A DNA stretch of 64,000 nucleotides, from contig NC_092673.1 in assembly GCF_964355755.1 (NCBI RefSeq), positions 35,907,648 through 35,971,647 on the forward strand, written 5' to 3'. Of the stretch, positions 36,273 through 46,421 are shown piece after piece. The DNA comes from Antedon mediterranea. Taxonomy: Eukaryota; Echinodermata; Crinoidea; Comatulida; Antedonidae. Position 1 is the stretch's first letter; each line of letters starts with the position of its first letter. The notes beneath the pieces are model-generated. The model was given only the letters and a program-made list of their open reading frames with translations, ran no database searches and was not told the origin of the DNA. The translations under genes were made by a program, and so were the position numbers.

Positions 36273-37422
36273 ATGAAAAGAAAACAATGCATAGTTCTGG
36301 AGCATTGCAGAGATTTCATAATTGAAAATATTGATGGTAAACGGCTTCTAGATCCAATGGTAGAAGGAGGCATTTTTAGTACAGATGATGATGATGAGAT
36401 CAGATCCAACCAAACAAGAAAGGTGACCGCAAAACTCCCAATTCTTGTGATCAGAAAGAACCTGTATAATAGATGGAGTAATAGTAGTGTTGGGTCGAGC
36501 AGTCAGGGGTAGAGGTTAGGGGTAAATAGGATATTACCCACCTTCATTGTCTTCTACCAACACAACATCAAAGAAATCTGGCTACTTGAAAAGATACCGT
36601 TTTGTTTCACTTTTTGACACCCACCCTTAGATTGCTACATATCTGTGCTATGGTAGACTAATTCCATTGCAGTTCAACTTCATTGTAACATACACAATCT
36701 ACAGCTATGATTGTTACCAAGCAAGATATGGCACCAAGACCCCTCATAGTTTATTGTTTCATTTTATTTAAAGGCATGCGCAGAAAGGTTCTACGAAAAG
36801 TTATTGCAAAGTAAACATGACAACACTTATGACACTTTTAAGACGGCTTTGAAAGTATGTAATGTGGACTACATTGTAAAAGAGCTTGAAAAATACGAGA
36901 AAAAGTATGAAAATGAACCAGAAACCAATCTTCCTGATCCCAGAAAAACAACTGGTATGTGCTATACCTTGAATTCCTACTTATTTTTCGTTTAAATTTT
37001 TGTTAAAGATGTATTGTCCGGGTCCCCCTGAAAAAAACTGTAATTTAAAGCAAAAAAAAAGAACAATGCAGCCAATGTGTTTTTGGTTGAATGATGGTTT
37101 TATATGAGAACATTTTTTTTTTATGGAAGAGATTAACTTTATCAAAATAACCATTGAAAGTCTGACCTAACTTATTTTCATTTTTCATGTTTTTGGGGAA
37201 CAATACATCTTTAATGTTTTTATTTCCTGAGATATTGCTCAGCCTATATAAAGACCAATGTGTTTTTAGGTGAGAATGTTTGTAACATTTAGTGGATGAT
37301 GATTTCATTTTTTTTCTCTTGCAGGTGGGAAAGTTCCATCTTCAAGTAATGTAAAGATTGTTGGGAGTAAAAACAGTGTAATTGTTGGTGGCAGTAACAT
37401 TTCTATTAACATTAATAACTAA
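36273..37422 (+). CDS. CARD protein A with C-terminal amyloid-like (RHIM-like) tail
   Basis: Exons 36273-36422, 36774-36954, 37325-37422; 142 aa. Residues about 5-90 read as a CARD. Seen: CRDFIIENI, LLDPMVEGGIF (helices 1-3), ACAERFYEKLL (helix 4), YDTFKTAL (helix 5), VDYIVKELEKYEKKY (helix 6). CARDs form helical signalling filaments by like-like binding. Intron 1 (phase 0) falls in the CARD after helix 3; intron 2 (phase 1) precedes the last exon. That exon encodes mainly a tail N119-N142, NVKIVGSKNSVIVGG then SNISININN. Alternating beta-branched residues with Gly and Asn resemble RHIM or other amyloid signalling motifs. Nothing enzymatic follows, so an adaptor or nucleator role is inferred. 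Its paralogue is CARD-B, 5 kb downstream on the same strand. No canonical RHIM tetrad (V/I-Q-V/I-G) is present, so 'RHIM-like' is a shape argument. Confidence 0.8.
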
Positions 37423-37908
37423 GACATGATATGCATACATTTATTATTTTACATTTTGGCAAATGTATAGAACATTAGGGTTGGTTTAATGTTTAAAATT
37501 ACATTTTAATTTTTTTATAACATACTAAAATCCTTGATCTGAGAACTGCTTATAATTATGTCCAACAAAAAAATATTTACTGTACTGTATCTCTGAGTTT
37601 TGTGTTAAAATTGCTATTTTTATATACATAGTATAATTGTTAAGCTCCATCTCTATTCCTTCTGTTGTTTAACAAATACCTTACAATTTGGTCTATGTTT
37701 TTCCCATCATTTTTGGTAACATTTTAAGTGGCGGTGGCTGGACAATTCATAAATCAATTACATCATGATTGGTCAAATTTCGTCATTGCGCTGTATGGAA
37801 ACTAAGGGCGTGTTCAGACATACTGAGTTATGTATTTGTATCGTACAAAGCTTTAACTTTAAACCATTGGTTTAAGCACCCTCATGTAAAAGACGGTTCA
37901 TGTTAGTT

Positions 37909-37987
37909 AGATGGCTGTATGTATCATCATGTATTGCTGCTACTCTAGATGGCTGTATGTATCATCATGTATTGCTGCTACTCTAGG
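37909..37987. repeat. 38-bp tandem duplication
   Basis: 'agatggctgtatgtatcatc' + 'atgtattgctgctactct' occurs twice without change. Confidence 0.9.
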
Positions 37988-38244
37988 TTCTAGATTGAGT
38001 TTTGAATTAATATTAGTAAAACGATAAATACTTTGGAACATATGGTGTTTCATATGTTTACTATTTCCGACTGACATAAAAAAGCTACAGACTTGGGCAA
38101 GTATATATTGTTGCATGCACCATACAGATATTACAATGTTAACTATTATCTGTATGCACACAGCAATGCAATATTTGATTAAAGAATACTTAATTCAATT
38201 TAAAAGCAATTTGCATTTTTCTTTTTTTACAGTACTGACAATAC

Positions 38245-38525
38245 TGAACTCATAAATATTCATAAGTCAATATGACTTCCTTTGTGAATTACTTTAACTA
38301 AATCAGTACACTAATAATAACTTAATTTATAAGCAATGCATTGTTCCTTTTTAAATACTTTGATTACAACATTTTTGTTTTCCATTAGACAATACTGAAC
38401 TCATAAATATTCATAAGTCTATGATGTGTTTTTCATTAGACAATACTGAACTCATAAAAATTCATAAGTCTATGATGTGTTTTTCATTAGACAATACTGA
38501 ACTCATAAATATTCATAAGTCTATA
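38245..38525. repeat. 54-bp repeat, three adjacent units plus an outlying one
   Basis: Units contain 'gacaatactgaactcataaa' + 'tattcataagtc' and, in the adjacent ones, 'tatgatgtgtttttcatta'. The first unit, near 38240, is separated by about 130 bp. Confidence 0.85.
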
Positions 38526-38703
38526 TGATGTACTTACGTTAGTACTGTATTGTACAATTTAATTTAAAAAAAAAACAATTTGCATTTCGTTTTTTTTTAC
38601 TTTAATAGTCTGTTCGCCCTTTTATTGTCCATTTATAGTTTTCTTTCCCGAATTATGAAAAACAGAAATAAAATATTAAAATGTTTTTATGTATGTCAAC
38701 AAA

Positions 38704-38830
38704 TAATTCTTGGTCCTCTCTCCATAACAGTCACATAATTCTTGGTCCTCTCTCCATAACAGTCACATAATTCTTGGTCCTCTCTCCATAACAGTCACAT
38801 AATTCTTGGTCCTCTCTCCATGACAGTTGT
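38704..38830. repeat. 32-bp repeat, four units
   Basis: 'ataattcttggtcctctctc' + 'cataacagtcac' repeated four times, the last slightly diverged. Confidence 0.9.
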
Positions 38831-39639
38831 CATATAATGCTTTGTATTTCTTTTCTTTTTTATTGTATGTATATGTTTCATATAAACAGTTTGTCTGAAA
38901 ATAAAATAAATTTCAATATTGTAATATCAGATGACAATTAAAAAGCCGAAGAATTGTATAGCAATATCTTTAGTGAGTTCCAGTCTGTATTTTAGGACAG
39001 ATAAAATAAATAGTTTTTCGTTTCCCTCTACCACAAAAAAAAAAAAAAAACAATTTTAAAGGCAAAAAAATAAGAGTAAACAAGAAATATTTCTTACAAA
39101 AAACGCTGCTCGCTTATTGAAAAATATTTTTGATTTAAAATGTTTTTGAATGTGTCATTTTATTGTCACATAATAGTTTTTTTACCCGAAAAAATGTAAT
39201 TTAAAGCAACAAATACTTAAATTGTCTGTCAGACAATGGTTTTTGGGTTTCTTTTCTTTTTTTATATGTTAATAAATATTATTTTTTTGTTACAGAAGTG
39301 AATACTCAATTTCTGTCACTTTAGTTAATTTTATTGCTAAGGTCAAGTCTGGGTTTCACTTCATCACCCTAGATATTTCAAGTGTGAAGTATCCTATTAC
39401 AAACACAAACTTTAATGGACTGTTTCGATAATAATTCAATGAATATCTGACAGTGAATTACAGTCAAAAGTCAGTATTATTATAGTCAAATGGGACTCAT
39501 AAATACCAGAAATGCTTTGGGATTTGTAATTTTAGCATGACATGTCCTAATAGACTCTTTTCCCAGACGTTTTTTTGGGTCTAGCAGCTGGAAATCTATA
39601 AATTATAGTGGAAAATTTCGCAAAACTGTCGTCCTTAAG

Positions 39640-40019
39640 CCCGGCGCACACTAGAGCTTTCGGCTGAGCCAACTGGCACGAGCAAAGATTATATAGCGCC
39701 GCTATACAATCTTTGGCACGAGTAACACTTGGCTCACTAAAAAATTTGCCGCAAACTGTGATCGCGTTCTGTTGGACGCACACTAAACGCCTCCAGTACG
39801 CGATTTTCTGATTGGATAATTACTTACTACGCTATACGGCACGCGCTGAAATATCATAATAAATCAGAAAATGTCATGCGCAGAGGATTTTTCTAGTGAG
39901 CATGCAGGAAGCTCACGTTCGGCGCACACTTGAGGAAAATGGCACGCGTGCCAAAAAATATTAAACACGATAGGTTGGCCAATTCCTCACGAAATCCCCG
40001 GCGCACACTGTGAGGCAAG
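39640..40019. mobile_element. CCGGCGCACACT repeat region hosting a 33-bp mini element
   Basis: Three 'cggcgcacact' motifs (about 39643, 39919, 40000) and one inverted 'gacgcacacta' (near 39776) bound palindromic segments of a further MITE-like family whose ends I cannot fix. Inside, at 39685-39717, is the mini MITE-A described separately. A minus ORF across this area (39547-39783) is not supported as a gene. Confidence 0.45.
39685..39717. mobile_element. 33-bp minimal MITE-A, 7-bp target duplication
   Basis: CAAAGATTATATAGCGC followed by CGCTATACAATCTTTG is just the two MITE-A ends joined. It is flanked on both sides by GCACGAG, a perfect 7-bp direct repeat. It looks like a complete insertion of an almost interior-less element. 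Confidence 0.75.
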
Positions 40020-40668
40020 CAAAGATTATATAGCGCCGCTACGCGGCGCAAGATAGGTAACTGTTGCCAAGCTCCTATCTTATAACACTACGCGCCCAGT
40101 AAATCCATGGACGCCATTCGGGCGGACAGGTTATTATTGTGATTTAAATGTAAATGGTTTAAATTTTGCGGTCCGCCTCGAAGTATCTGTGGTTAACCAT
40201 CTTTATGATTGATTCATGGAAAAGGGAAGAAATTATGTAAACAAAGTAAAATAAAAGTTTCTTTGGGATCTGGACACTTTCCGATTAATTCTGTGTGTTT
40301 ACATTGATATGTTTGGTTAGACAACTTCGTTCTTTAACCGAAACATCGTGGATATTGCCTTGACAACGACTTTATTCCGGTTCAAACTTGTCCGCCGGAA
40401 TGGCGTCCATGGATTAAGGGCCTTTCACACCTGCTCCGGCACGGTTCCGGTCCGGCGACGGCAAATCCAATCGAACGTCAATGTTTCGTTTTCACGCGGC
40501 TACGCGCATATCGATTGGTGCTTGGCCGCGTGGAGCGTCGTAACAACGAAACATTTTGTGTTCGATTCGCCGGACCGGAACCGTGCCGGAACAGGTGTGA
40601 AAGGCCCTTTACAAAGGTCTCACCCAGTTACCTATCTTGCGCCGCGTAGCGGCGCTATACAATCTTTG
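40020..40668. mobile_element. MITE-A copy 1, carrying a nested MITE-B
   Basis: Ends CAAAGATTATATAGCGCC and CGGCGCTATACAATCTTTG. Just inside each end is the hairpin gcgccgctacgcggcgc. The interior matches copy 2 (40685-41142) in reverse orientation except for the 192-bp MITE-B at 40417-40608. No ORF of coding character. Confidence 0.85.
40417..40608. mobile_element. MITE-B copy 1 (AGGGCCTTTCACACCTG ends), TTA duplication
   Basis: Inverted ends AGGGCCTTTCACACCTG and CAGGTGTGAAAGGCCCT, followed inward by the pair GGCACGGTTCCGGTCCGGCG. It is flanked by TTA on both sides, and the empty site (ccatggattacaaagg) is visible in reverse complement in MITE-A copy 2. A 3-bp TTA duplication is the PIF/Harbinger signature. 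Non-autonomous. Confidence 0.88.
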
Positions 40669-40684
40669 CGAGTAACACTTGCCT

Positions 40685-41142
40685 CAAAGATTGTATAGCG
40701 CCGCTAGGCGGCGCAAGATAGGTAACTGGGTGAGACCTTTGTAATCCATGGACGCCATTCCGGCGGACAAGTTTGAACTGGAATAAAGTCGTTGTCAAGG
40801 CAATATCCACGATGTTTCGGTTAAAGAACGAAGTTGTCTAACCAAACATATCAATGTAAACACACAGAATTAATCGGAAAGTGTCCAGATCCCAAAGAAA
40901 CTTTTATTTTACTTTGTTTACATAATTTCTTCCCTTTTCCATGAATCAATCATAAAGATGGTTAACCACAGATACTTCGAGGCGGACCGCAAAATTTAAA
41001 CCCTTTACATTTAAATCACAATAATAACCTGTCTGTCCGCCCGAATGGCGTCCATGGATTTACTGGGCGCGTAGTGTTATAAGATAGGAGCTTGGCAACA
41101 GTTACCTATCTTGCGCCGCTACGCGGCGCTATATAATCTTTG
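40685..41142. mobile_element. MITE-A copy 2, uninterrupted
   Basis: 458 bp from CAAAGATTGTATAGCGCC to the mirrored CTTTG end, head-to-head with copy 1, only 16 bp away. Copies 1 and 2 therefore form a large inverted repeat centred near 40676. Confidence 0.88.
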
Positions 41143-41813
41143 GTACTACTAGTACGTACTGGATACGCGCGATGACATGGATTGATGAGATCATCTACTT
41201 TCATCATCCCACGTGACCTATTCTCAACAAAGGGGAAATCCCCATGTCGCAGTTCATACAAACATTACATCATACAACATACTGCTGTGTGTACATGTAG
41301 TTGATTGTCATAATATAATAGTTAATATACGTTGTCAGAAGTTATTTTTTAGGTTGGTTTGTACAGTATTTGTATTTAATTCACCAATACTATTCCATAA
41401 TCAGTTACTACTTAAAAAGCAGGAGGCTCAAAGAGTGAGTTCACAAAACAAAGCTAGCCCAACTGAAGTGGCTTCAACAAGCCTCAAACATCTTGCTAGT
41501 GCTCTACTCTCTACACTTTTTGGGCTGCCAGTACACGCTAAACGGACCTGACTGAACTAGGCCTAGCGTAAAGCGTCCAACTGACAGTCGTTGTACTGGT
41601 TAGGCTTAAACTTGAGGTATGGTTAATTATGTGCAGTTAGTTGCTTGGAAAACACATTTGTTATTTTAGAAAGATTTTGTTCAGTTCAGTTACTATTTAC
41701 TATTATTAATACTGGAAATAAAATAATTTAATATTTATAGGCCTAACTAGTGATACATTTTGATCATTCTTACTTAATTCTTTTCTAGTGATATTTTTGT
41801 ACTGAGCACTATA
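41143..41813. other. Intergenic, nothing recognised
   Basis: Unique AT-rich sequence. The plus ORF at 41213-41551 has no recognisable domain and no splice support. Confidence 0.4.
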
Positions 41814-42444
41814 TTAAAGACCCCTTCCCTGCAATTTTGGACGTTTTTTGGAAAATAATACATATATCACTTTAAAAACATTAAACCATGTCATTCCTTG
41901 TCTTAAATGTACGTTTTATGATAAATTATGATAAAAAGTGAGAAACAATGCACTACCTAAGTAGCTCGCGGCGATCGACCTCTCATGGACGGTCTTAAGC
42001 CTAGCTAGGCTTAGTTTTGTAGGCCTAGCTGGTAAACATCGGTAACGTACGAACATCATACGCTTGCTATATATCTAGCCTGACGTTGTATAGTTGCTGC
42101 ATTAATTGTCTTTCTATTTTTGCCAGACTCCGTTGATACAAATTGAGGAAAACCCGGTATTTTCGCTGAAAAGTTAGGAGTCTTCCGTTTGTTTTGGCCT
42201 CATATCATGATCGATCAAAAAGTGGGCGAAATACAGGTGAAAAACAAAAATATCAATCCGCGCGCAATGCATTTTGGGATTTATAGCGGGCCGCTATAAT
42301 TATTAGAATCGACTTATTTTTCAAATTTTTAACTGTTTAAAGACGAAAAAAGTTATCGCAATAGGACCATAGTATTATTTTTACATTAAATATAGTTTGT
42401 GATCTTAAATTAGATCTAAAAAACGTAGGGAAGGGGGGCTTTAA
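41814..42444. mobile_element. TTAA-flanked MITE-D copy 1 (630 bp)
   Basis: Bounded by TTAA at both ends, with imperfect inverted ends AGACCCCTTCCCTGCAATTT and CGTAGGGAAGGGGGGCT. Near-identical copies lie at 58251-58885 and 61611-62243. TTAA target sites are typical of piggyBac and Kolobok elements. The GC-rich centre (gcgggccgctataattatt) is conserved. No transposase. It ends about 90 bp before the CARD-B start codon. Confidence 0.88.
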
Positions 42445-42537
42445 ATGAAAAACGATACTATTATGCAATAAGTTTATGATTTATGATTCATTTTCAGTAT
42501 ATAGCAGATTTTAGAGTTTTTAATTTCAAGTGTGACC

Positions 42538-43975
42538 ATGAATATGAGAGATAAATACCGTCTGACTTCAAATAGAACATATCTACTAGACAACGTGGAT
42601 GTACAGCATGTTTCTAATTGGCTTTTAAGTGAACAAATACTAACTGAAGATGAGCAAGAGGAGCTTTCTTCAATTTCTAACCCACGGGTAAGATGTCAGA
42701 ATAACATGCTAAACAAGTGTGACTTGCCCTATTTTTAAGCCAATGATTATTATATGCATTGACTGCTAGGATGATAGCTTGTATGATCAAAAACATTACC
42801 GGTCGAATCCATCATCTCTCATACAAATAGGTTTCGTAACAGCTTTTATCCAGCTGCCATTCGACCACCGAATGCTTTTCCGTATACCGTACGAGTGATG
42901 TGATACTTTGTAATCTATTTTTTAAAAATTTATTTATCTGTTTTTGTATATCTCAGATAAGATTTCTATGTATATTTTATATGCAAATGACAATAAATGG
43001 AAGTAATTTTCCACTGTTTTTTTTTGTCCTAGGATCGTTGTGCTAGGTTACTAAATTGGCTACCAAGAAAGGGGCCATCTGCTTATGGCAACTTCAGAAG
43101 AAGCCTTGACGGAAGCCCCACTCAAATGCATATTGGTAATGTACTTGATGCAACAGATACATCATCAGTAAATGCAACTGGTATGTAAAGGTTTACATAC
43201 GAGAACATTAAATAGGTTTACATTTAAAAAAAACTAGTACATCTAATTCAATTCTAACCCTAATTTTGATAGGTGCTCATCTCTTTAACCTTTGTCTACA
43301 CTATAAAACTTTATGTGACAAAATAGTGTGATTGTTTGTTTTATCTTTATACTGGGTGACCTCTTCAGTCAAAGACTGATCTCCCAGAGGGCCCAGTTGG
43401 TGATCAGTGGCTGTGATGTACTAATACACCGGGGTAACCCCCTACTCGTCTCAAAAGATGTACTAGGTTCTTTAAAGTGCACACGAGCAAGTTGTGTACA
43501 CTGGACCTACGGTTTATACTGTAGTCCTTATCCGAGAAGACTCGTTCTACCACCAGAACCATGGAGTGAGTGAGCCTCGAACCCCTGCCGATGTTATGGC
43601 TACGTGATTACGGTTCCACTGTCTTAACCGCTCGGCCACTCACTCACTTGATGTGCCCATGGTATTGATATGACATCCCATATATGGGCACATCACATAT
43701 TTTTGTCACATAAAGTTTGATAGTGTAGATAGACAGGTAGACAGACCTTAAAATATACTATTACATATAATTTAAAGATTTTAATGGGGTTTTTTTTTCT
43801 GCCAACAGACACATCAGATGCAAGACCAGTAAGAGTAAATGCATCCGCAGCACAGCAGTCACAACATCCACGACGAGGTGTAGGAGCATCAGCAGGATAT
43901 AACATACAAGTCTCTGGAAGCCACAACGTAGTAGTGACAGGAGGCAATGGAAATATTATTAACATCAACAGATAA
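42538..43975 (+). CDS. CARD protein B with C-terminal amyloid-like (RHIM-like) tail
   Basis: Exons 42538-42687, 43033-43180, 43809-43975; 154 aa. The CARD covers about residues 8-90: RTYLLDNVDVQHVSNWLLS, QILTEDEQEEL, then RDRCARLLNWLPRKG (the usual 'kar.LLd.L..kg' block) and YGNFRRSL. As in CARD-A, exon 1 encodes exactly 50 residues and ends in phase 0 inside the CARD; intron 2 is phase 1. A low-complexity linker (D100-G129, rich in Ala, Ser, Arg) leads to a tail Y130-R154 containing NIQVSGSHNVVVTGG then NGNIININR. The tail aligns with that of CARD-A (GSxN, V.V, GG, then I.IN). IQV followed by G and N is close to, but one residue longer than, a RHIM core. AATAAA at 44178-44183 is a good poly(A) candidate. 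Intron 2 holds a MITE with a nested SINE. Function inferred: oligomerising adaptor. Confidence 0.82.
43284..43735. mobile_element. MITE-M copy 6, split by a SINE
   Basis: The left part (cctttgtctacactataaaa, 43284-43332) and right part (gatgtgcccatgg to gatagtgtagatagacagg, 43650-43735) are one MITE-M copy separated by a tRNA-derived SINE. It lies in CARD-B intron 2. Confidence 0.75.
43333..43649 (-). mobile_element. tRNA-derived SINE
   Basis: On the minus strand it starts with a tRNA-like head, GAGTGGCCGAGCGGTTAAGA (A box, Leu/Ser-like), and a B box ggGGTTCGAGGCtc at about 43572-43582. About 240 bp of unrelated body follow, with an imperfect palindrome around 'cactgatcaccaactgggcc'. Inserted in MITE-M. 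Confidence 0.75.
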
Positions 43976-44177
43976 AAACATTAATTTTAGTTTCATAAAC
44001 TGCCCTCCGGTTATTTCTTTTTGTGGTTACAGACTCTAAACCATACCCCAATCAATCTAATTGGAATACTCATGGTGAGGTCATGAACTATATATATACA
44101 TATATATATAACTGTTGATATATTTAAATTAGATTCAACCTGTTAGTGGCGGTTTCATCGCTGTTGGTTGTCAACTG

Positions 44178-44183
44178 AATAAA
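44178..44183 (+). promoter_or_regulatory. Candidate poly(A) signal of CARD-B
   Basis: AATAAA about 200 bp after the CARD-B stop, before the 41-bp repeats. It is the first canonical hexamer downstream. Confidence 0.5.
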
Positions 44184-44193
44184 TGTATAGCTA

Positions 44194-44321
44194 AAGATTG
44201 GTTCACACTAGCGTAAGTGCAACTGAGCAAGTTGCAAGATTGGTTCACACTAGCGTAAGTGCAACTGAGCAAGTTGCAAGATTGGTTCACACTAGCGTAA
44301 GTGCAACTGAGCAAGTTGCGT
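44194..44321. repeat. 41-bp tandem repeat, three units
   Basis: Three identical units 'agattggttcacactagcgt' + 'aagtgcaactgagcaagttgc'. The start resembles a transposon end (GGTTCACACTAGCG), so the array may have grown from one. Confidence 0.9.
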
Positions 44322-45244
44322 CCAAGTGGCAACAAAGCTTCATAACAAATTATGTGAAACTCCCAACATTTTATTACTATTATATTTTAATAGAATATCG
44401 CATAAGCAAGCGTTCAATGAGATGTACATAAAACTGAACTTAAGCATGGTCTTAAGTTCCGACTTAATTTGTGACACATTGATTTTTTTTTAAATGTTAC
44501 ATCTTAATAAAATACTAATTGATTTTGATAAATGACTGGTCACGTTTTTATTCATGTAGTATTTATTAATTAAAACTACCGCACCTCATTATACAGCACC
44601 TAAATATAGGTAAATATTTGTCATAAATGTCTTAAATTGCTAAATTACCGTGCCATTTTTTACCATATGCATGACATGTTCCGAAATTAATTTCATTGGG
44701 TGCAATAGTATAAGAATGGAGGTACAGTAGTACTGTATTATAAAATGTAACAAATAAACAGAATTATTATTACTTAACTGACGGACTCTAAATATCTCTC
44801 TTCCAAAAAAACCCAAACATTTATATTTATTTTAAAAAAAATATCCATAGAGATTCGAACTCCAGCTAGTTGAGCTGAGAGAATTCAAACGATAGTTACT
44901 AGAGCACTACCTGTTATGCCACAATGTACACGAGTAATGAAAGATGATATACGCGCTTTATATTACGTCATTCTTATCGTTACGTCATAAATTGGCATGA
45001 CGTCATTTTGAATTTGAGGAAACGAATCTAGCCTAGTTTTAACGTCAATACAAACCAGAGGACCGGATAGTTGGAACACGATTATCGAGGGTTCAAACCC
45101 CATGCCGGTCGGTGGAAAAGAGTTAAAGATATGCAAGCTTCTGTGTTTGAGGTTCACAGATTTAAACGACCTCCTTTCCAATCATTATGAGGCGATAACA
45201 TCAAAGCATCTGATGTCGTGGTAATTGACCCAAGGCTGTGAGAG

Positions 45245-45699
45245 CAAAGATTGTATAGCGCCGCTACGCGGCGCAAGATAGGTAACTGGGTGAGACCTTT
45301 GTAATCCATGGACGCCATTCCGGCGGACAAGTTTGAACCGGAATAAAGTTGTTGTCAAGGCAATATCCACGATGTTTCGGTTAAAGAATGAAGTTGTCTA
45401 ACCAAACATATAAATGTAAACACACAGAATTAATCTGAAAGTGTCCAGATCCCAAAGAAACTTTCATTTTTACTTTGTTTACATAATTTCTTCCCTTTTC
45501 CATGAATCAATCATAAGGATGGTTAACCACAGATACTTCGAGGCGGACCGCAAAATTTAAACCATTTACATTTAAATCACAATAATAACCTGTCCGCCCG
45601 AATGGCGTCCATGGATTTACTGGGCGCGTAGTGTTATAAGATAGGAGCTTGGCAACAGTTACCTATCTTGCGCCGCGTAGCGGCGCTATATAATCTTTG
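45245..45699. mobile_element. MITE-A copy 3, 7-bp target duplication GTGAGAG
   Basis: 455 bp, ends CAAAGATTGTATAGCGCC and the mirrored CTTTG. It is flanked by GTGAGAG at 45238-45244 and 45700-45706. Copy A of the host repeat carries the site once (GTGAGAGAGCC in reverse at about 26887), which proves insertion into that position. Family-wide features: hairpin gcgccgctacgcggcgc near both ends. A 7-bp duplication is unusual; superfamily not assigned. Confidence 0.9.
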
Positions 45700-45708
45700 G
45701 TGAGAGAG

Positions 45709-45888
45709 CCGTTCACACCTGTTCCCCCGGCACGGTTCCGGTCCGGCGAATCGAACATCAATGTTCCGTTTTCACGCGGCTATGCGCCAATCGATATGTG
45801 CGTAGCCGCGTGAAAACGAAACATTGGCGTTCGATTGGATTTTCCGGCGCCGGACCGGAACCGTGCCGGAACAGGTGTGAAAGACCCT
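45709..45888. mobile_element. MITE-B copy 2
   Basis: Left end diverged (gccgttcacacctgttccc), right end GAACAGGTGTGAAAGACCCT. It has the family's CGGTTCCGGTCCGGCG inverted core. Confidence 0.8.
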
Positions 45889-45892
45889 TTAA

Positions 45893-46080
45893 AGGGCCTT
45901 TCACATCTGTTCCGGCACGGTTCCAGTCCGGCGAATCGAACACCAATGTTTCGTTTTTACGACGCTCCACGCGGCCAAGCACCAATCAATATGCGCGTAG
46001 CCTGAAAACGAAACATTGACGTTCGATTGGATTTGCCGTCGCCGGACCGGAACCGTGCCGGAGCAGGTGTGAAAGGCCCT
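45893..46080. mobile_element. MITE-B copy 3
   Basis: AGGGCCTTTCACATCTGTTCC to CAGGTGTGAAAGGCCCT, immediately after copy 2 and joined by TTAA. Confidence 0.85.
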
Positions 46081-46264
46081 TAAGCGTGGTTCCCACTAGC
46101 GACGCAACGCAAGGACGTAACACAACGCAAATGAATTGACCAATCATCAAGCGATGGCTTATTCGCTGGTGATTGCTAACTGTTTATAAGTTCGCTTGTC
46201 ATTGGTTTAAACGTTTGCGTTGCGTTTACGTCCTTGCGTTACGTTCTAGTGGGAACCAAGCTTT
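46081..46264. mobile_element. MITE-C copy in the nested stack
   Basis: AGCGTGGTTCCCACTAGCGA to CTAGTGGGAACCAAGCT, with TTA on both sides. Directly abuts MITE-B copy 3. Confidence 0.85.
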
Positions 46265-46421
46265 AGAGGCAAGGAAGCACACCCATAATATTTTTTTTTT
46301 CTGTGGCTTCCCCCGCCTCCTTTCGATCTAGTAAATTTTATGTTTGGCGCCCTCAATTTTAAGAACACCGGCGTTGCGTTGTAAAAAGCAACGATAATTT
46401 TACTCTCGATCGATGATATAG

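Larger units (their letters stand above)
37423..39639. other. Intergenic with several small tandem repeats
   Basis: No gene recognised. About 39165-39265 shares 'cttaaattgtctgtcagaca' with DCLRE1A intron 8 (about 53755-53990). A related segment lies in CARD-A intron 2 (about 37010-37220); all look like one dispersed non-coding repeat. Tandem repeats at 37909, 38245 and 38704 are listed separately. Confidence 0.45.
44841..46371 (-). mobile_element. Two-headed tRNA-like repeat, copy D, interrupted by four MITEs
   Basis: Reverse copy. The right-head remnant is at 44841-44920, and the other head, on the plus strand here, is at about 45060-45115 (GGACCGGATAGTTGG, B box GAGGGTTCAAACCCC). The element runs to 45244, is broken by insertions to about 46263, then resumes (gaggcaaggaagcacac) to its end 'gcgccctcaattttaagaac' at 46371. 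The missing join is readable in copy A. Confidence 0.75.

Noticed and set aside
40348-40698. 116-codon plus ORF
   Set aside because: Runs across MITE-A and nested MITE-B; the same sequence is open at 45185-45370 and 45758-46019 for the same reason.
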